A stretch of DNA of 36,099 nt from an uncultured Prevotella sp. (GCA_945830345.1 CALZYS010000012.1:1-36099), one strand, 5' to 3'; shown: positions 8,247 to 16,633, counted from the first letter of the stretch. Program-made: numbers and translations. Notes: generated by a model from the sequence alone, not told the origin.

Positions 8247-11200
8247 TTATAATTCCTTTAACTCATTTGCAATGATTTCCATTGCCTTCTTCTTATACTC
8301 CTCATAAACAGGGCTAAACTGGTTGCCCTCGCACATGGTGGGAAGGATTATTTGCTGAACGACAGCGCCGAGAGCCTTGCGCACCTCAGCCTTCTGGTCG
8401 TTGCTGCGAGCCTGAATCTTCATCTCGCGCTCAACATCGGCCTCAAGTGCCTTGAACTTCTTGAAGTCATGAGAGAGAACATCAAGACAAGAAGCAAAAT
8501 TCTTGCCCAACTTCACCCACTGGTCGCCAAAGACTTCGTCGGCCTGCTTGATGGCGAAGAACTTCTCGCCTGTTGTCGGGTCGCTCTGCGGCTGGATAAT
8601 ATTGAGGGCAAAGGCAAGCATAAGAGGCTTCTTCACTGACTCAAGCAATTCTTTCGACTCAAGTTCGAAGAGGGCTGGCAGTGGGGTCTTGAACGACTCG
8701 GTGTGCAGAACCATGCGATTGAGATCTTTCTGCGGAGCTGCAAGCAGACGGTCGTATTTCTCCTTGAGCACCTTCATGTTCTCAAGATAGCGGAGCGGGA
8801 ATCCGGCATTGGCACAAACTACAACTATCTGATTGGACTTGAAGTTCTCTGATACATCATCATTGGGATTGAATCCAGTGACATTCTCGCGGAAAGCATC
8901 AAGAAGCTTGTTGCGGAAGCCCTTGGTGCTGTCGCTCTCTGCCTTTGGAAGGGCAATCTGCACCATAGACATCATCTTGCCCTCATTGCCGGCAATTACC
9001 TTAGAAGACTCAGAGGGATTGAACTGCACATAGGAGCTTGCGTAGTTTACGCACTGCTTGACGAATGCCTCAATCTTCTCGTCGGTATTGAGTTCCACCT
9101 TCAGCTTGTCGAGGATGTTCACTCCCACCATACGCATCAGAGGGTCGTTCTTTGCAGTGTCCTCCATAGCTGCACGGGCGTTCTTCACACACACCTCAAT
9201 GATAATATCAGTGGCTGTATCCACATCTATGCAAGAGAAGAGGTTGGCAAATGTGCGCTCGCCCTCCTCGCCAAGGCCGTCAATCATGCGCTTGCGAATC
9301 TCGGCGGCATTGCTGCTCTGATAATCATGGTTGATTGAGTATTGCTTGGCTATCTGCTGCACCTTCTCAGGATCATACTTCTTGATTATCGACTCGTCGG
9401 TGACGGAATTCTTCTGGCACTTCGAACCAGCCTGCTTCACGACATTGTCGAGAATGGCGTTCATCTCGTTCTTCACGGCCTTGATACCTTCAATCATGTT
9501 GCCCAACTCAATAATGAGTTCCTGAAGGAGGGAGATGGCATACTGATAGCTCTCAACCTTTGTGGCTGCTACATAATACTCGCACTTAGCGGTTTTGAAG
9601 GCAGCAAACACCTTGGCCGACTTGTTGGTGAGCGCCTCGCGCATCCATCCTATGTTGTTCCACTCGTTATTGGCGGCAGTGATGTCGGCACCATACTTCT
9701 CCATAGCCTGCTCCTGACGGGATATCTGCTGCTTGAAGGCTGTGATGCGGTCGTCACAGTCGGTGCGAAGCAACTGGGCATACTTCTCAATCTCAAGCAT
9801 ACTCTTGCTGTCCTTGCTGCCCGAAGCCCACTCCTCAAAGAGGATTCCCTCGATGTGACGGCGGATATGACGGGCGTAGGACTTAATCTCCTGACGCTGT
9901 ATCTCGAAGAATTTCTTGACACCATGGGCACGGAACTGCTCATTATAATATCCATCGCAGAGTTTGGTGAACTGTGCCAACCACTGCTTTTTCTCAAATT
10001 GTCCCTGCACCAAGCCGGCATCCTGCTGGGTACGTGTCTCCCATGTGATGTTGAATGGCTTCCACTTGCCTGAATTAGCATTCTCGATGATAGCCTTCTC
10101 AAGGGTGAGGTCGGCATTCGAGAGTTTGAATCGACCACGATTCTTGATGTCCTTGATTTCGTCGGCAAAGCCAGTGCCAACCTCCTCGATTGAACATTCA
10201 CCATATCCCACACCTTCTTGCCAAAGGTTATAGGTCAACTGACGTGTTGCCTGTATTGCGTATGTATAGGATACGAATTCATCAATCTCTGTCTCGGGAT
10301 ATTCGATTCGGGTGATACCGAATGACATGAACTTGCGGCTGCGGTTGAGGTCGCCGTTCTGGTCGCGCTCTGGTCCTGCGCCGTCGTTCTCGCATCCCAC
10401 AAGACGCGCCATCTTGCCTGCTCCACCATCGCGATTTGCCACTACCACAGTCTGGAACATAAAGTCGGCAACTGACGCCGGCAACATATGACTAAGGTCG
10501 AGCACCTTGCCCTTCTCATTCACATTACTATATATATAAGCTGCCTCGAACGACTCCTGACCGGAAAGCAGACGCTGCACCTCCTGAGTAAAGACATCAC
10601 GTTCGCCTGTGACGTCGAGCGGACAATAATGACCTGTACTGATGGCATTCAGTTCGCTAAGGGCTGCATATCCATTTGCCTGATAGAATCCACTGTCATG
10701 GTCGGCATACACCATATTGCGCTCTGGCATATATACGAAGAGACGAATCTTGAAGGCATGGGTGTTCAGTTCGTATGGATATTTCTTGCGTATCTGTGAT
10801 ATAACATCAACGATACTGCCCGAACCTGTTCCTCCGGCAAGACCTGCACAGACGTGGAAGGTAACATCATTGTCGTTGGATGCGTGCTGCAGGCGAACGA
10901 CTGCTGCCTGAAGCACGTTGTTGAAGTTGTCCTTGCTATTTTTGTCGGTTAGGTTGTTGGCTATAAGCATACGACCCAAGCGACGACGCTGACCACCGAT
11001 GCCCGCTGAAATAAGCGGTCCCATGTGCTGGTCGATGAGTTGTTTGTCGCTGTCATTTATAAATGCCTGAAGACCAGGATACATATTGAGATTCTGTATC
11101 ATCGAGGCATTGATACCATTGATGTTCACCTTCTGTGCTTCACCAAGATGTACACTCTTACCCAAGACCTTCCAACCAGTGCGGTCGTTGAGATCGGCGG

Positions 11201-11342
11201 GAGATGAATCTACATAAATATAGTCGAGGAACACACCACCACCCGGTTCATTGCTTCTGAACTCTTCATACACTCTCTTGCGGAACTCGCGAAGGACCTT
11301 GCCTCCGGTACCGCCTAATCCGATAATGAGATGATTTGACAT
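8247..11342 (-). CDS. Tubulin/FtsZ-superfamily protein, Tubulin_2-like, 1031 residues
   Basis: The first ~350 residues show a tubulin-type nucleotide-binding domain: IIGLGGTGGK (6-15) as the first glycine loop, IYVDSSPAD (42-50), SAGIGGQRR (112-120), and the signature AGGTGSGS (169-176), which matches the tubulin/FtsZ GGGTGSG loop. SFGITRIEYPETEIDEF (340-356) is conserved-looking and could hold the later catalytic-loop region, but the assignment is uncertain. The remaining ~650 residues are mostly helical, with long charged stretches suggesting coiled coils, and are far longer than in FtsZ (about 320-400). The family resembles Pfam Tubulin_2 and the FtsZ-like groups proposed from genome comparisons to act in membrane remodelling. 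No division-gene neighbour (ftsA, ftsQ) is present. GTP binding and polymerisation are expected but unproven here. Confidence 0.85.
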   Translation of the reverse strand: MSNHLIIGLGGTGGKVLREFRKRVYEEFRSNEPGGGVFLDYIYVDSSPADLNDRTGWKVLGKSVHLGEAQKVNINGINASMIQNLNMYPGLQAFINDSDKQLIDQHMGPLISAGIGGQRRRLGRMLIANNLTDKNSKDNFNNVLQAAVVRLQHASNDNDVTFHVCAGLAGGTGSGSIVDVISQIRKKYPYELNTHAFKIRLFVYMPERNMVYADHDSGFYQANGYAALSELNAISTGHYCPLDVTGERDVFTQEVQRLLSGQESFEAAYIYSNVNEKGKVLDLSHMLPASVADFMFQTVVVANRDGGAGKMARLVGCENDGAGPERDQNGDLNRSRKFMSFGITRIEYPETEIDEFVSYTYAIQATRQLTYNLWQEGVGYGECSIEEVGTGFADEIKDIKNRGRFKLSNADLTLEKAIIENANSGKWKPFNITWETRTQQDAGLVQGQFEKKQWLAQFTKLCDGYYNEQFRAHGVKKFFEIQRQEIKSYARHIRRHIEGILFEEWASGSKDSKSMLEIEKYAQLLRTDCDDRITAFKQQISRQEQAMEKYGADITAANNEWNNIGWMREALTNKSAKVFAAFKTAKCEYYVAATKVESYQYAISLLQELIIELGNMIEGIKAVKNEMNAILDNVVKQAGSKCQKNSVTDESIIKKYDPEKVQQIAKQYSINHDYQSSNAAEIRKRMIDGLGEEGERTFANLFSCIDVDTATDIIIEVCVKNARAAMEDTAKNDPLMRMVGVNILDKLKVELNTDEKIEAFVKQCVNYASSYVQFNPSESSKVIAGNEGKMMSMVQIALPKAESDSTKGFRNKLLDAFRENVTGFNPNDDVSENFKSNQIVVVCANAGFPLRYLENMKVLKEKYDRLLAAPQKDLNRMVLHTESFKTPLPALFELESKELLESVKKPLMLAFALNIIQPQSDPTTGEKFFAIKQADEVFGDQWVKLGKNFASCLDVLSHDFKKFKALEADVEREMKIQARSNDQKAEVRKALGAVVQQIILPTMCEGNQFSPVYEEYKKKAMEIIANELKEL

Positions 11343-11374
11343 ACTTTATGTTATTTAATGTTATTATTATATTC

Positions 11375-12082
11375 TTAAAAAGCCTCGTCGCTGAAACTCG
11401 ACAAACCAGAAGTACCGCCACCTGCATAACCACCAGTGGCACTTCGAGTATAGGCACCCTTGCGGTCCAATGTCTTTATTGCCACAATGGTCGCTACTAC
11501 AAGAAATCCCAAACACCACATCAGACGACGGAAGATATACCACTTTAAATAATCTTTTATCTCTAATGCAATGGCATGGGGCAACTCTTGAACGGTATAA
11601 CCAGTGAAGGCTCCTGTATCGAAATAATTGGAGAGAATGGGGAACTTATCTACAAGGTTCTCAACTATAGCCGTGGATTCCGGTCCACTGATTTCCTTCT
11701 GTGGATCTCCTGACAAAATGCCACCGACTACTCCACCTATTATATCTGACAATCCACCACCATTAAGAACAGACTGAACGAGATCGCCCAAACCAAATCC
11801 TTTGCCTTGGTTCTCGTGAGCTTGATTTACCATCTCCGTGAGTTGCTGTTCATAAAAGTCGGCAGTATTGATAATCTTTATGGCACCTGAAATCATTGTG
11901 CTCTGAAGACCAACAAAGATAAACAACACGATTCCAACTACATAAGTCCATGGTGACAACTGGGCATTCTTAAACCATCCCTTCAACGCAATCAGAAACA
12001 AAGCAATACACACAGCAGAAATGAGGAATCCCCAAACAAGGCTTCCTGCTGAAAATTTGCATATTTCAAAAAAGACTCCCAT
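11375..12082 (-). CDS. Three-pass membrane protein, first gene of the tubulin-like operon
   Basis: 235 residues from the ATG at 12082; the TTG at 12088 two codons upstream would add two residues. Hydrophobic segments lie at about 14-35, 44-66 and 183-203. The middle part (67-180), probably on one side of the membrane, contains two Gly-rich stretches (GLGDLVQSVLNGGGLSDIIGG). The C terminus is a Gly/Ser/Ala-rich tail ending in SGLSSFSDEAF. A short conserved-looking tail after a flexible linker is a common way to bind a partner, and the next gene is the cytoplasmic tubulin-like protein 32 bases downstream. It may therefore be its membrane anchor; this is inference from order and tail only. No named family recognised. 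Confidence 0.7.
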   Translation of the reverse strand: MGVFFEICKFSAGSLVWGFLISAVCIALFLIALKGWFKNAQLSPWTYVVGIVLFIFVGLQSTMISGAIKIINTADFYEQQLTEMVNQAHENQGKGFGLGDLVQSVLNGGGLSDIIGGVVGGILSGDPQKEISGPESTAIVENLVDKFPILSNYFDTGAFTGYTVQELPHAIALEIKDYLKWYIFRRLMWCLGFLVVATIVAIKTLDRKGAYTRSATGGYAGGGTSGLSSFSDEAF

Positions 12083-12190
12083 AGGCAATTATATTTTAGT
12101 CATTATTGTTTATTATAACGATATTTGACACACGTATGAAAAGGCTTAACGCTTTACTCTTTTTTTGTCTGCGGATACTAATTCACGCTG

Positions 12191-12220
12191 CAAAGATAAG
12201 CATTTTTTTTTGAAATCAAT
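12191..12220 (-). promoter_or_regulatory. Probable promoter of the nine-gene tubulin-like operon
   Basis: On the minus strand the -7 box TATCTTTG (12191-12198) matches the Bacteroidetes TAnnTTTG. Eighteen bases upstream lies ATTG (12217-12220) as an imperfect -33 box (consensus TTTG). It leaves a leader of roughly 100 bases before the first ATG at 12082. No other good -7 match was found between guaA and this gene. Confidence 0.6.
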
Positions 12221-12333
12221 GCAATAACTATGTTTTTTTTTCAATTATCCCTCATTTTTAGCCATTATACTCCATTTTTACCCTATTGTGCTCTTACTTT
12301 CCGGCTGTCTTGCCTTCATCCATATATAAGGAA

Positions 12334-12365
12334 GCGACCCACAAACGTTGATGTCTGCGGGTCGC
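12334..12365 (-). terminator. Stem-loop downstream of guaA
   Basis: GCGACCC (12334-12340) pairs with GGGTCGC (12359-12365), extended to about 10 bp, with a 12-base loop. It lies 14 bases after the guaA stop codon on the minus strand. Only a weak, interrupted T-run follows, so it is a moderate terminator candidate separating guaA from the promoter of the next operon. Confidence 0.55.
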
Positions 12366-12378
12366 AATGGGTTTATGT

Positions 12379-13989
12379 TTATTCCCACTCAATTGTGGAA
12401 GGTGGTTTTGAGGAGATGTCATAGCATACACGGTTGACTCCCTTCACCTTGTTGATTATCTCGTTGGAGACTTTTGCCATGAAATCATAGGGCAGATGTG
12501 CCCAATCGGCGGTCATGGCATCGGTGGAGGTGACGGCACGGAGGGCTACGGGATGCTCGTAGGTGCGCTCGTCACCCATCACGCCTACACTGCGGACTGT
12601 GGAGAGAAGGACGGTGCCTGCCTGCCAAATCTGGTCGTAAAGAGACACCTCAATCTCGCCGTCGGTCATCTCGGCGGGCACTCCGGCTGCCAATACCTTG
12701 CGGGCATCCTCACCAGAGAGCTTTACCTTATAATCGCGCAAGCCGCGGATGTAGATATCATCGGCATCCTGGAGTATGCGCACCTTCTCGGGAGTGATGT
12801 CGCCAAGGATGCGGACGGCAAGCCCTGGACCGGGGAAGGGATGGCGAGTGATGAGATGTTCGGGCATACCGAGCTGACGGCCAACGCGACGCACCTCGTC
12901 CTTGAACAGCCATTTGAGTGGCTCGCATAGCTGGAGATGCATCTCCTTAGGCAGACCGCCCACGTTGTGGTGGCTCTTGATAACCTTACCTGTAATGTTA
13001 AGACTCTCGATGCGGTCGGGATAAATGGTGCCCTGGGCAAGCCACTTGGCTCCCACAATCTTCTTTGCCTCGGCATTGAACACCTCGACAAAGTCGCGAC
13101 CGATAATCTTGCGCTTCTGTTCGGGGTCGGTCACTCCTGCAAGGTCGGAGAAGAACTTCTCGCTGGCATCAACACCGATGACATTCAGACCGAGACACTC
13201 ATAATCGTGCATCACATCACGGAACTCGTTCTTGCGCAACATTCCGTGGTCAACGAAGATACAGGTTAGGTTCTTGCCGATGGCACGGTTGAGCAACACG
13301 GCACATACCGAAGAATCCACTCCACCTGAAAGCCCGAGGATGACACGGTCGTCGCCCAACTGCTCTTTCAGTTCGGCAACGGTGGTATCTACGAAAGAGG
13401 CGGCACTCCAGCTCTGCGTTGAGCCGCAGATGTCAACCACGAAGTTCTTCAGGAGTTGTGTTCCCTGCAAGGTATGGAATACTTCTGGATGGAATTGCAC
13501 TGCCCAAAGCCTCTCTGATTTGGCAGCGTAAGCTGCAAACTTGACGTCATTCGTGGAGGCGATGCACTCGAAGCCCTCGGGGATGGCGGTGATGGTGTCA
13601 CCATGGCTCATCCACACCTGGGAATTCTGGTCAAATCCCTTGAACAGGGGATTAGAGGTATCGACTGTTGAGAGATGAGCGCGACCATACTCGCGAGAGT
13701 CAGCCTTCTCAACCTTTCCTCCGAGGGTGTGCGAGATGAACTGCGCACCATAGCAGATGCCCAACACCGGCAATCGACCGACAAACTGGCTCAAGTCAAC
13801 CTTGAATGCCTCGGGGTCGTGCACCGAATAGGGCGAACCGCTGAGGATGACTCCAATCACCGAGGGGTCGTCCTTGGGAAACTTGTTGTAGGGAAGAATC
13901 TCGCAGAAGGTGTCGAGCTCTCTGACGCGACGGCCAATGAGCTGGGTCGTCTGTGACCCGAAATCGAGGATAATAATCTTCTGTTCCAT
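12379..13989 (-). CDS. guaA: GMP synthase (glutamine-hydrolysing)
   Basis: Converts XMP to GMP using glutamine and ATP, the last step of guanine nucleotide synthesis, in the cytoplasm. 536 residues, slightly longer than the usual 510-525. The N-terminal glutamine amidotransferase domain has the nucleophile Cys79 in GICYGAQ and the QFHPE motif near residue 166. The ATP-pyrophosphatase P-loop LSGGVDSSV is near 220. The C-terminal dimerisation domain ends in the family-typical KPPSTIEWE. It follows the MurU-like gene by 65 bases on the same strand, and no good promoter was seen between them, so it may be co-transcribed with amino-sugar genes, or use a promoter I could not recognise. Confidence 0.97.
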   Translation of the reverse strand: MEQKIIILDFGSQTTQLIGRRVRELDTFCEILPYNKFPKDDPSVIGVILSGSPYSVHDPEAFKVDLSQFVGRLPVLGICYGAQFISHTLGGKVEKADSREYGRAHLSTVDTSNPLFKGFDQNSQVWMSHGDTITAIPEGFECIASTNDVKFAAYAAKSERLWAVQFHPEVFHTLQGTQLLKNFVVDICGSTQSWSAASFVDTTVAELKEQLGDDRVILGLSGGVDSSVCAVLLNRAIGKNLTCIFVDHGMLRKNEFRDVMHDYECLGLNVIGVDASEKFFSDLAGVTDPEQKRKIIGRDFVEVFNAEAKKIVGAKWLAQGTIYPDRIESLNITGKVIKSHHNVGGLPKEMHLQLCEPLKWLFKDEVRRVGRQLGMPEHLITRHPFPGPGLAVRILGDITPEKVRILQDADDIYIRGLRDYKVKLSGEDARKVLAAGVPAEMTDGEIEVSLYDQIWQAGTVLLSTVRSVGVMGDERTYEHPVALRAVTSTDAMTADWAHLPYDFMAKVSNEIINKVKGVNRVCYDISSKPPSTIEWE

Positions 13990-14054
13990 TGTTCTTTACA
14001 TTATTATATTATATATATGAATTAAATTGTTTATTATCTATGAGGATAAAGAAG

Positions 14055-14828
14055 TTAAAGACGGATGAATTGTTCCGCCTCGCTGAGTGAGCCGATTTTT
14101 CCGACATCGAGCAGACGGAGGTCGGCCTTGAGATAACCGCGAACGTCTGCCTTCTGACATGCGTCGAGATAAAAGTCGATGATGCCAAACTTGTCGGGCC
14201 ACTCTGCCATCAGAGGAAACAAGCGAGGCGAGAAGACGTGGATGCCGGAGAAAGCCCCCCTCAATCCCCCGAGGGGGAAGTCCTGCGCACTCGAAAAGCC
14301 CCCCTCGGGGGGTTGGGGGGGCTGTGGTTCTGTTGGCTGTGGCTTCCTCTCCCCCGTCTTCACATTAATCCATTCCCTCAGCCTCATCTCATCATCAAAT
14401 ATCAGATATCGGGATGTCTCTCTCTTACTGACAAGCAGTGTGGCATCATGGTTGGCGGCAGAGTCGTATAATTTGGCGAGATTTGTATTGCTCAATATAT
14501 CCACGTTATGGATAAGGATGGGCGACGAGGGGTCGAAGAGCGGAGCAGCCTTGCGGATGCCACCTCCTGTGTCGAGCAGTTGATTGCTCTCGTCGCTGAT
14601 GCGTATGTCAAGACCGAAGTTGCCGTTGGCTTTGAGATAATCCACTATCTGCCCCGCAAAGTGATGTACATTCACCACAATGCGCTCAAAGCCCGCCGCC
14701 TTAAGGTTCATAATGACGTGACAGAGCAGAGGCTCTCCCCCTACCCTAACCAATGCCTTTGGCATCGTGTCTGTCAACGGACGCAAGCGGGTTCCAAGTC
14801 CCGCCGCAAATATCATAGCCTGCTTCAT
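14055..14828 (-). CDS. MurU-like sugar-1-phosphate nucleotidyltransferase with repeat insertion
   Basis: 257 residues. The N terminus AAGLGTRLRPLTDTMPKAL (8-26) is the nucleotide-binding signature of NTP transferases; NVD at 108-110 holds the expected metal-binding Asp. The best reading is a MurNAc-1-phosphate uridylyltransferase (MurU), because it follows an AmgK-like kinase by one base and such pairs recycle cell-wall MurNAc to UDP-MurNAc, bypassing de novo synthesis. Mannose-1-phosphate guanylyltransferase or a related activity cannot be excluded. Residues about 168-193 are encoded by a GC-rich palindromic repeat that reads through in frame (see the repeat entry). The insert lies between TGERKPQP and the normal SGIHVFSP, so the fold is probably kept with an extra loop. 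Confidence 0.8.
   Translation of the reverse strand: MKQAMIFAAGLGTRLRPLTDTMPKALVRVGGEPLLCHVIMNLKAAGFERIVVNVHHFAGQIVDYLKANGNFGLDIRISDESNQLLDTGGGIRKAAPLFDPSSPILIHNVDILSNTNLAKLYDSAANHDATLLVSKRETSRYLIFDDEMRLREWINVKTGERKPQPTEPQPPQPPEGGFSSAQDFPLGGLRGAFSGIHVFSPRLFPLMAEWPDKFGIIDFYLDACQKADVRGYLKADLRLLDVGKIGSLSEAEQFIRL
14252..14322. repeat. GC-rich palindromic repeat inserted inside a coding sequence
   Basis: About 71 bases. The left arm starts AGCCCCCCTCAATCCCCCGA and the right arm is its near-perfect inverted copy (14297-14322). The two arms flank a non-palindromic centre of about 20 bases. Poly-C/poly-G palindromes of this form are, as I recall, common intergenic repeats in Bacteroidetes. Here one lies wholly inside the MurU-like gene and keeps the frame, encoding a Pro/Gly-rich loop. 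No direct target duplication could be identified by eye. Confidence 0.85.
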
Positions 14829-14829
14829 G

Positions 14830-16374
14830 TCATTTAGCCTCCAATGTATTGGTGATATTCTGTTCGCGGTGGATAATCCTCACCTCCACTCCAAATTTAT
14901 CATGGATATGCTCGGCGAGATGTTGTGCGGAATATACACTGCGATGCTGACCTCCAGTGCAACCGAAGCAGAACATCAACGAGGTGAAACCTCGCTGGAT
15001 ATAACGGCGCACATGGGCATCTGCCAACTTATATACGGAGTCGAGGAAGGTGAGTATCTCGCCGTCGTCCTCAAGGAATCGGATGACTGGTTCGTCAAGA
15101 CCAGTGAGTTTCTTATACGGCTCGTATCGTCCGGGATTGTGAGTGCTGCGGCAGTCGAAGACATATCCTCCGCCGTTGCCCGAAGGATCGTCGGGGATTC
15201 CCTTGCGATAAGAGAAGCTATAAACAGTGACTACGAGTGGACCCTTGCCATCGTATTTCGAGAAAGTGGCTGGTCCGTCCTGCGGATGGGCGGGATAGAT
15301 GTTGTTGTCGGTCACCTTATAACCATCCGTGCGATTGGCTGCCGCCTGCTGTATCATGGCAAACTGCGGCAACTGAGTGAGTCGCTCAAGCACCTCGACC
15401 ATATAGGGATAGGGGAATTTGTTGTCGTGGAGCAGTTCACGCAGATTCTGTATCGCTGGCGGTATGGAGTCAATGAAATGCTTCTTATGTTCGAAATATC
15501 CACGGAAACCGTATGCACCTAACACCTGAAGCGTACGGAAGAGCACAAAGAGACTCAATCGTTGGGCAAAATGGCGCACCGACGGCACCTCGGTGTAGTT
15601 CTTCAGCGAATAGTAGTATTCATACACGAGTTCGCGGCGCAACTTATGCGAGTATTTTGCCGACGCCTGCCACAGGAATGAGGCGAGGTCGTAGTAATAA
15701 GGTCCCTTTCGACCACCCTGAAAATCTATAAACCACGGATTGCCCTTATCGTCGAGCATGATGTTGCGAGCCTGGAAATCGCGATAGAGAAAACTCTCCA
15801 TCTTCTCCTCGGTGAGGTCGTTTGCAAACATTCGGAAGTTGGCCTCAAGCTTGAGTTCGTTGAAGTCGATGTCGGTGGTCTTAAGGAAGCAATACTTGAA
15901 GTAGTTGAGGTCGAAGAGCACACTGTCGGTATCAAACTCCGGTTGGGGATAGCACTGCGAGAAATCCAACCCTCGGGCACCGCGTATCTGCATATTGGGC
16001 AATTGGCGTATTGTCTTGATGAGCAGTTCCTTCTCCTTGACATTATATCGCCCACCTGCCTCACGTCCGCCCTTGAGCGCGTCGAAAAGCGACACAGAGC
16101 CGAGGTCTTGCTGGATATAACACAGTTCGTCGTCGCTCACAGCAAGAACCTTGGGCACCGGAAGGCGCCTCTGGTCGAAATGATTGCTGAGATATATGAA
16201 TGCATGGTCCTCGTCGCGACTTGTCCCGACTACACCTACAACGGTTGTTCCGTCCTTGTCGGCAAAGCGGTAGTACTTGCGGTTGCTGCCAGCCCCTGGA
16301 AGTGATGTCACACTCACAGGGTCGCTGCCCGCCCACTGCCGATATAACTGCAAAATATTCTGTTCAACGTCCAT
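14830..16374 (-). CDS. AmgK-like sugar kinase fused to RapZ C-terminal domain
   Basis: 514 residues from the ATG at 16374; the frame extends seven codons to a TTG at 16395, but that lies in the promoter. Residues about 1-340 are an aminoglycoside-phosphotransferase-type kinase: FLYRDFQARN (195-204) is the Brenner-type catalytic loop and FIDFQ (215-219) the metal-binding Asp. This type includes AmgK, which phosphorylates MurNAc and GlcNAc at C1. Residues about 380-505 match the RapZ C-terminal domain: SFSYRKGIP, YVFDCRSTHNP, LTGLD and FGCTGGQHRS. In E. coli RapZ that domain binds glucosamine-6-phosphate and controls GlmS synthesis through a small RNA; nothing here shows an RNA target. The stop is one base before the MurU-like gene, so the two are coupled. 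The fused protein could couple recycling to amino-sugar status; that is inference. Confidence 0.85.
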   Translation of the reverse strand: MDVEQNILQLYRQWAGSDPVSVTSLPGAGSNRKYYRFADKDGTTVVGVVGTSRDEDHAFIYLSNHFDQRRLPVPKVLAVSDDELCYIQQDLGSVSLFDALKGGREAGGRYNVKEKELLIKTIRQLPNMQIRGARGLDFSQCYPQPEFDTDSVLFDLNYFKYCFLKTTDIDFNELKLEANFRMFANDLTEEKMESFLYRDFQARNIMLDDKGNPWFIDFQGGRKGPYYYDLASFLWQASAKYSHKLRRELVYEYYYSLKNYTEVPSVRHFAQRLSLFVLFRTLQVLGAYGFRGYFEHKKHFIDSIPPAIQNLRELLHDNKFPYPYMVEVLERLTQLPQFAMIQQAAANRTDGYKVTDNNIYPAHPQDGPATFSKYDGKGPLVVTVYSFSYRKGIPDDPSGNGGGYVFDCRSTHNPGRYEPYKKLTGLDEPVIRFLEDDGEILTFLDSVYKLADAHVRRYIQRGFTSLMFCFGCTGGQHRSVYSAQHLAEHIHDKFGVEVRIIHREQNITNTLEAK

Positions 16375-16392
16375 AATATATATAATAATGTG

Positions 16393-16424
16393 CAAAAGTA
16401 CTCATAATTTCCGATATAACCAAG
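16393..16424 (-). promoter_or_regulatory. Probable promoter of the amgK-murU genes
   Basis: Minus-strand -7 box TACTTTTG (16393-16400) fits TAnnTTTG; CTTG (16421-16424) lies 20 bases upstream as a near -33 box. Transcription would begin only about 10-15 bases before the ATG at 16374. The 13-base string CAAAAGTACTCAT on the plus strand here is identical to that at the glycogen operon promoter. Confidence 0.6.
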
Positions 16425-16480
16425 AAAATCGCGATATTTTTATTTTTTTGTTTCAAATCATAAAAAAAAGTGCCAAAAAT

Positions 16481-16511
16481 TTTGCAGTTTAAAAGAAAAT
16501 GTGTAACTTTG
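16481..16511 (+). promoter_or_regulatory. trp operon promoter
   Basis: TTTG (16481-16484), 19 bases, then TAACTTTG (16504-16511): an exact Bacteroidetes -33/-7 match. It is followed within about 30 bases by the Trp-rich leader peptide. Confidence 0.85.
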
Positions 16512-16539
16512 CAGCCGTAAACTTATAAAAACAGAAAGA

Positions 16540-16593
16540 ATGAACAGAATGAACAATAATATTTGGTGGTGGCGCAACTCGAGATTCAAATAA
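16540..16593 (+). CDS. trp leader peptide with three consecutive Trp codons
   Basis: 17-codon reading frame from ATG at 16540 to TAA at 16591-16593, reading MNRMNNNIWWWRNSRFK. TGG codons stand at 16564-16572. An alternative start is the second ATG at 16549. Three adjacent Trp codons in such a short peptide, right after the operon promoter and before a terminator, fit ribosome-mediated attenuation: with low charged tRNA-Trp the ribosome stalls here and the terminator is avoided. Trp codons occupy the 5' arm of an imperfect hairpin (16565-16578 with 16605-16615). The antiterminator pairing itself could not be drawn convincingly. The frame is too short for automated gene finders and is easily missed. 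Confidence 0.85.
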   Translation: MNRMNNNIWWWRNSRFK

Positions 16594-16633
16594 TCGCGGG
16601 CTATGTTGCCATACCTATATTTTAAAGAAATAC

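Noticed and set aside
9342..10073. 243-codon open frame on the plus strand
   Set aside because: Antisense to the tubulin-like gene, whose motifs and length are convincing; no independent support for a second gene.
12140..12155. Imperfect palindrome AAAGGCTTAACGCTTT in the leader of the tubulin-like operon
   Set aside because: Only 12 of 16 positions are symmetric and it lies in AT-rich sequence; too weak to call an operator.
14767..15522. 251-codon open frame on the plus strand
   Set aside because: Lies opposite the RapZ-domain half of the kinase fusion, where conserved motifs prove the minus-strand frame.
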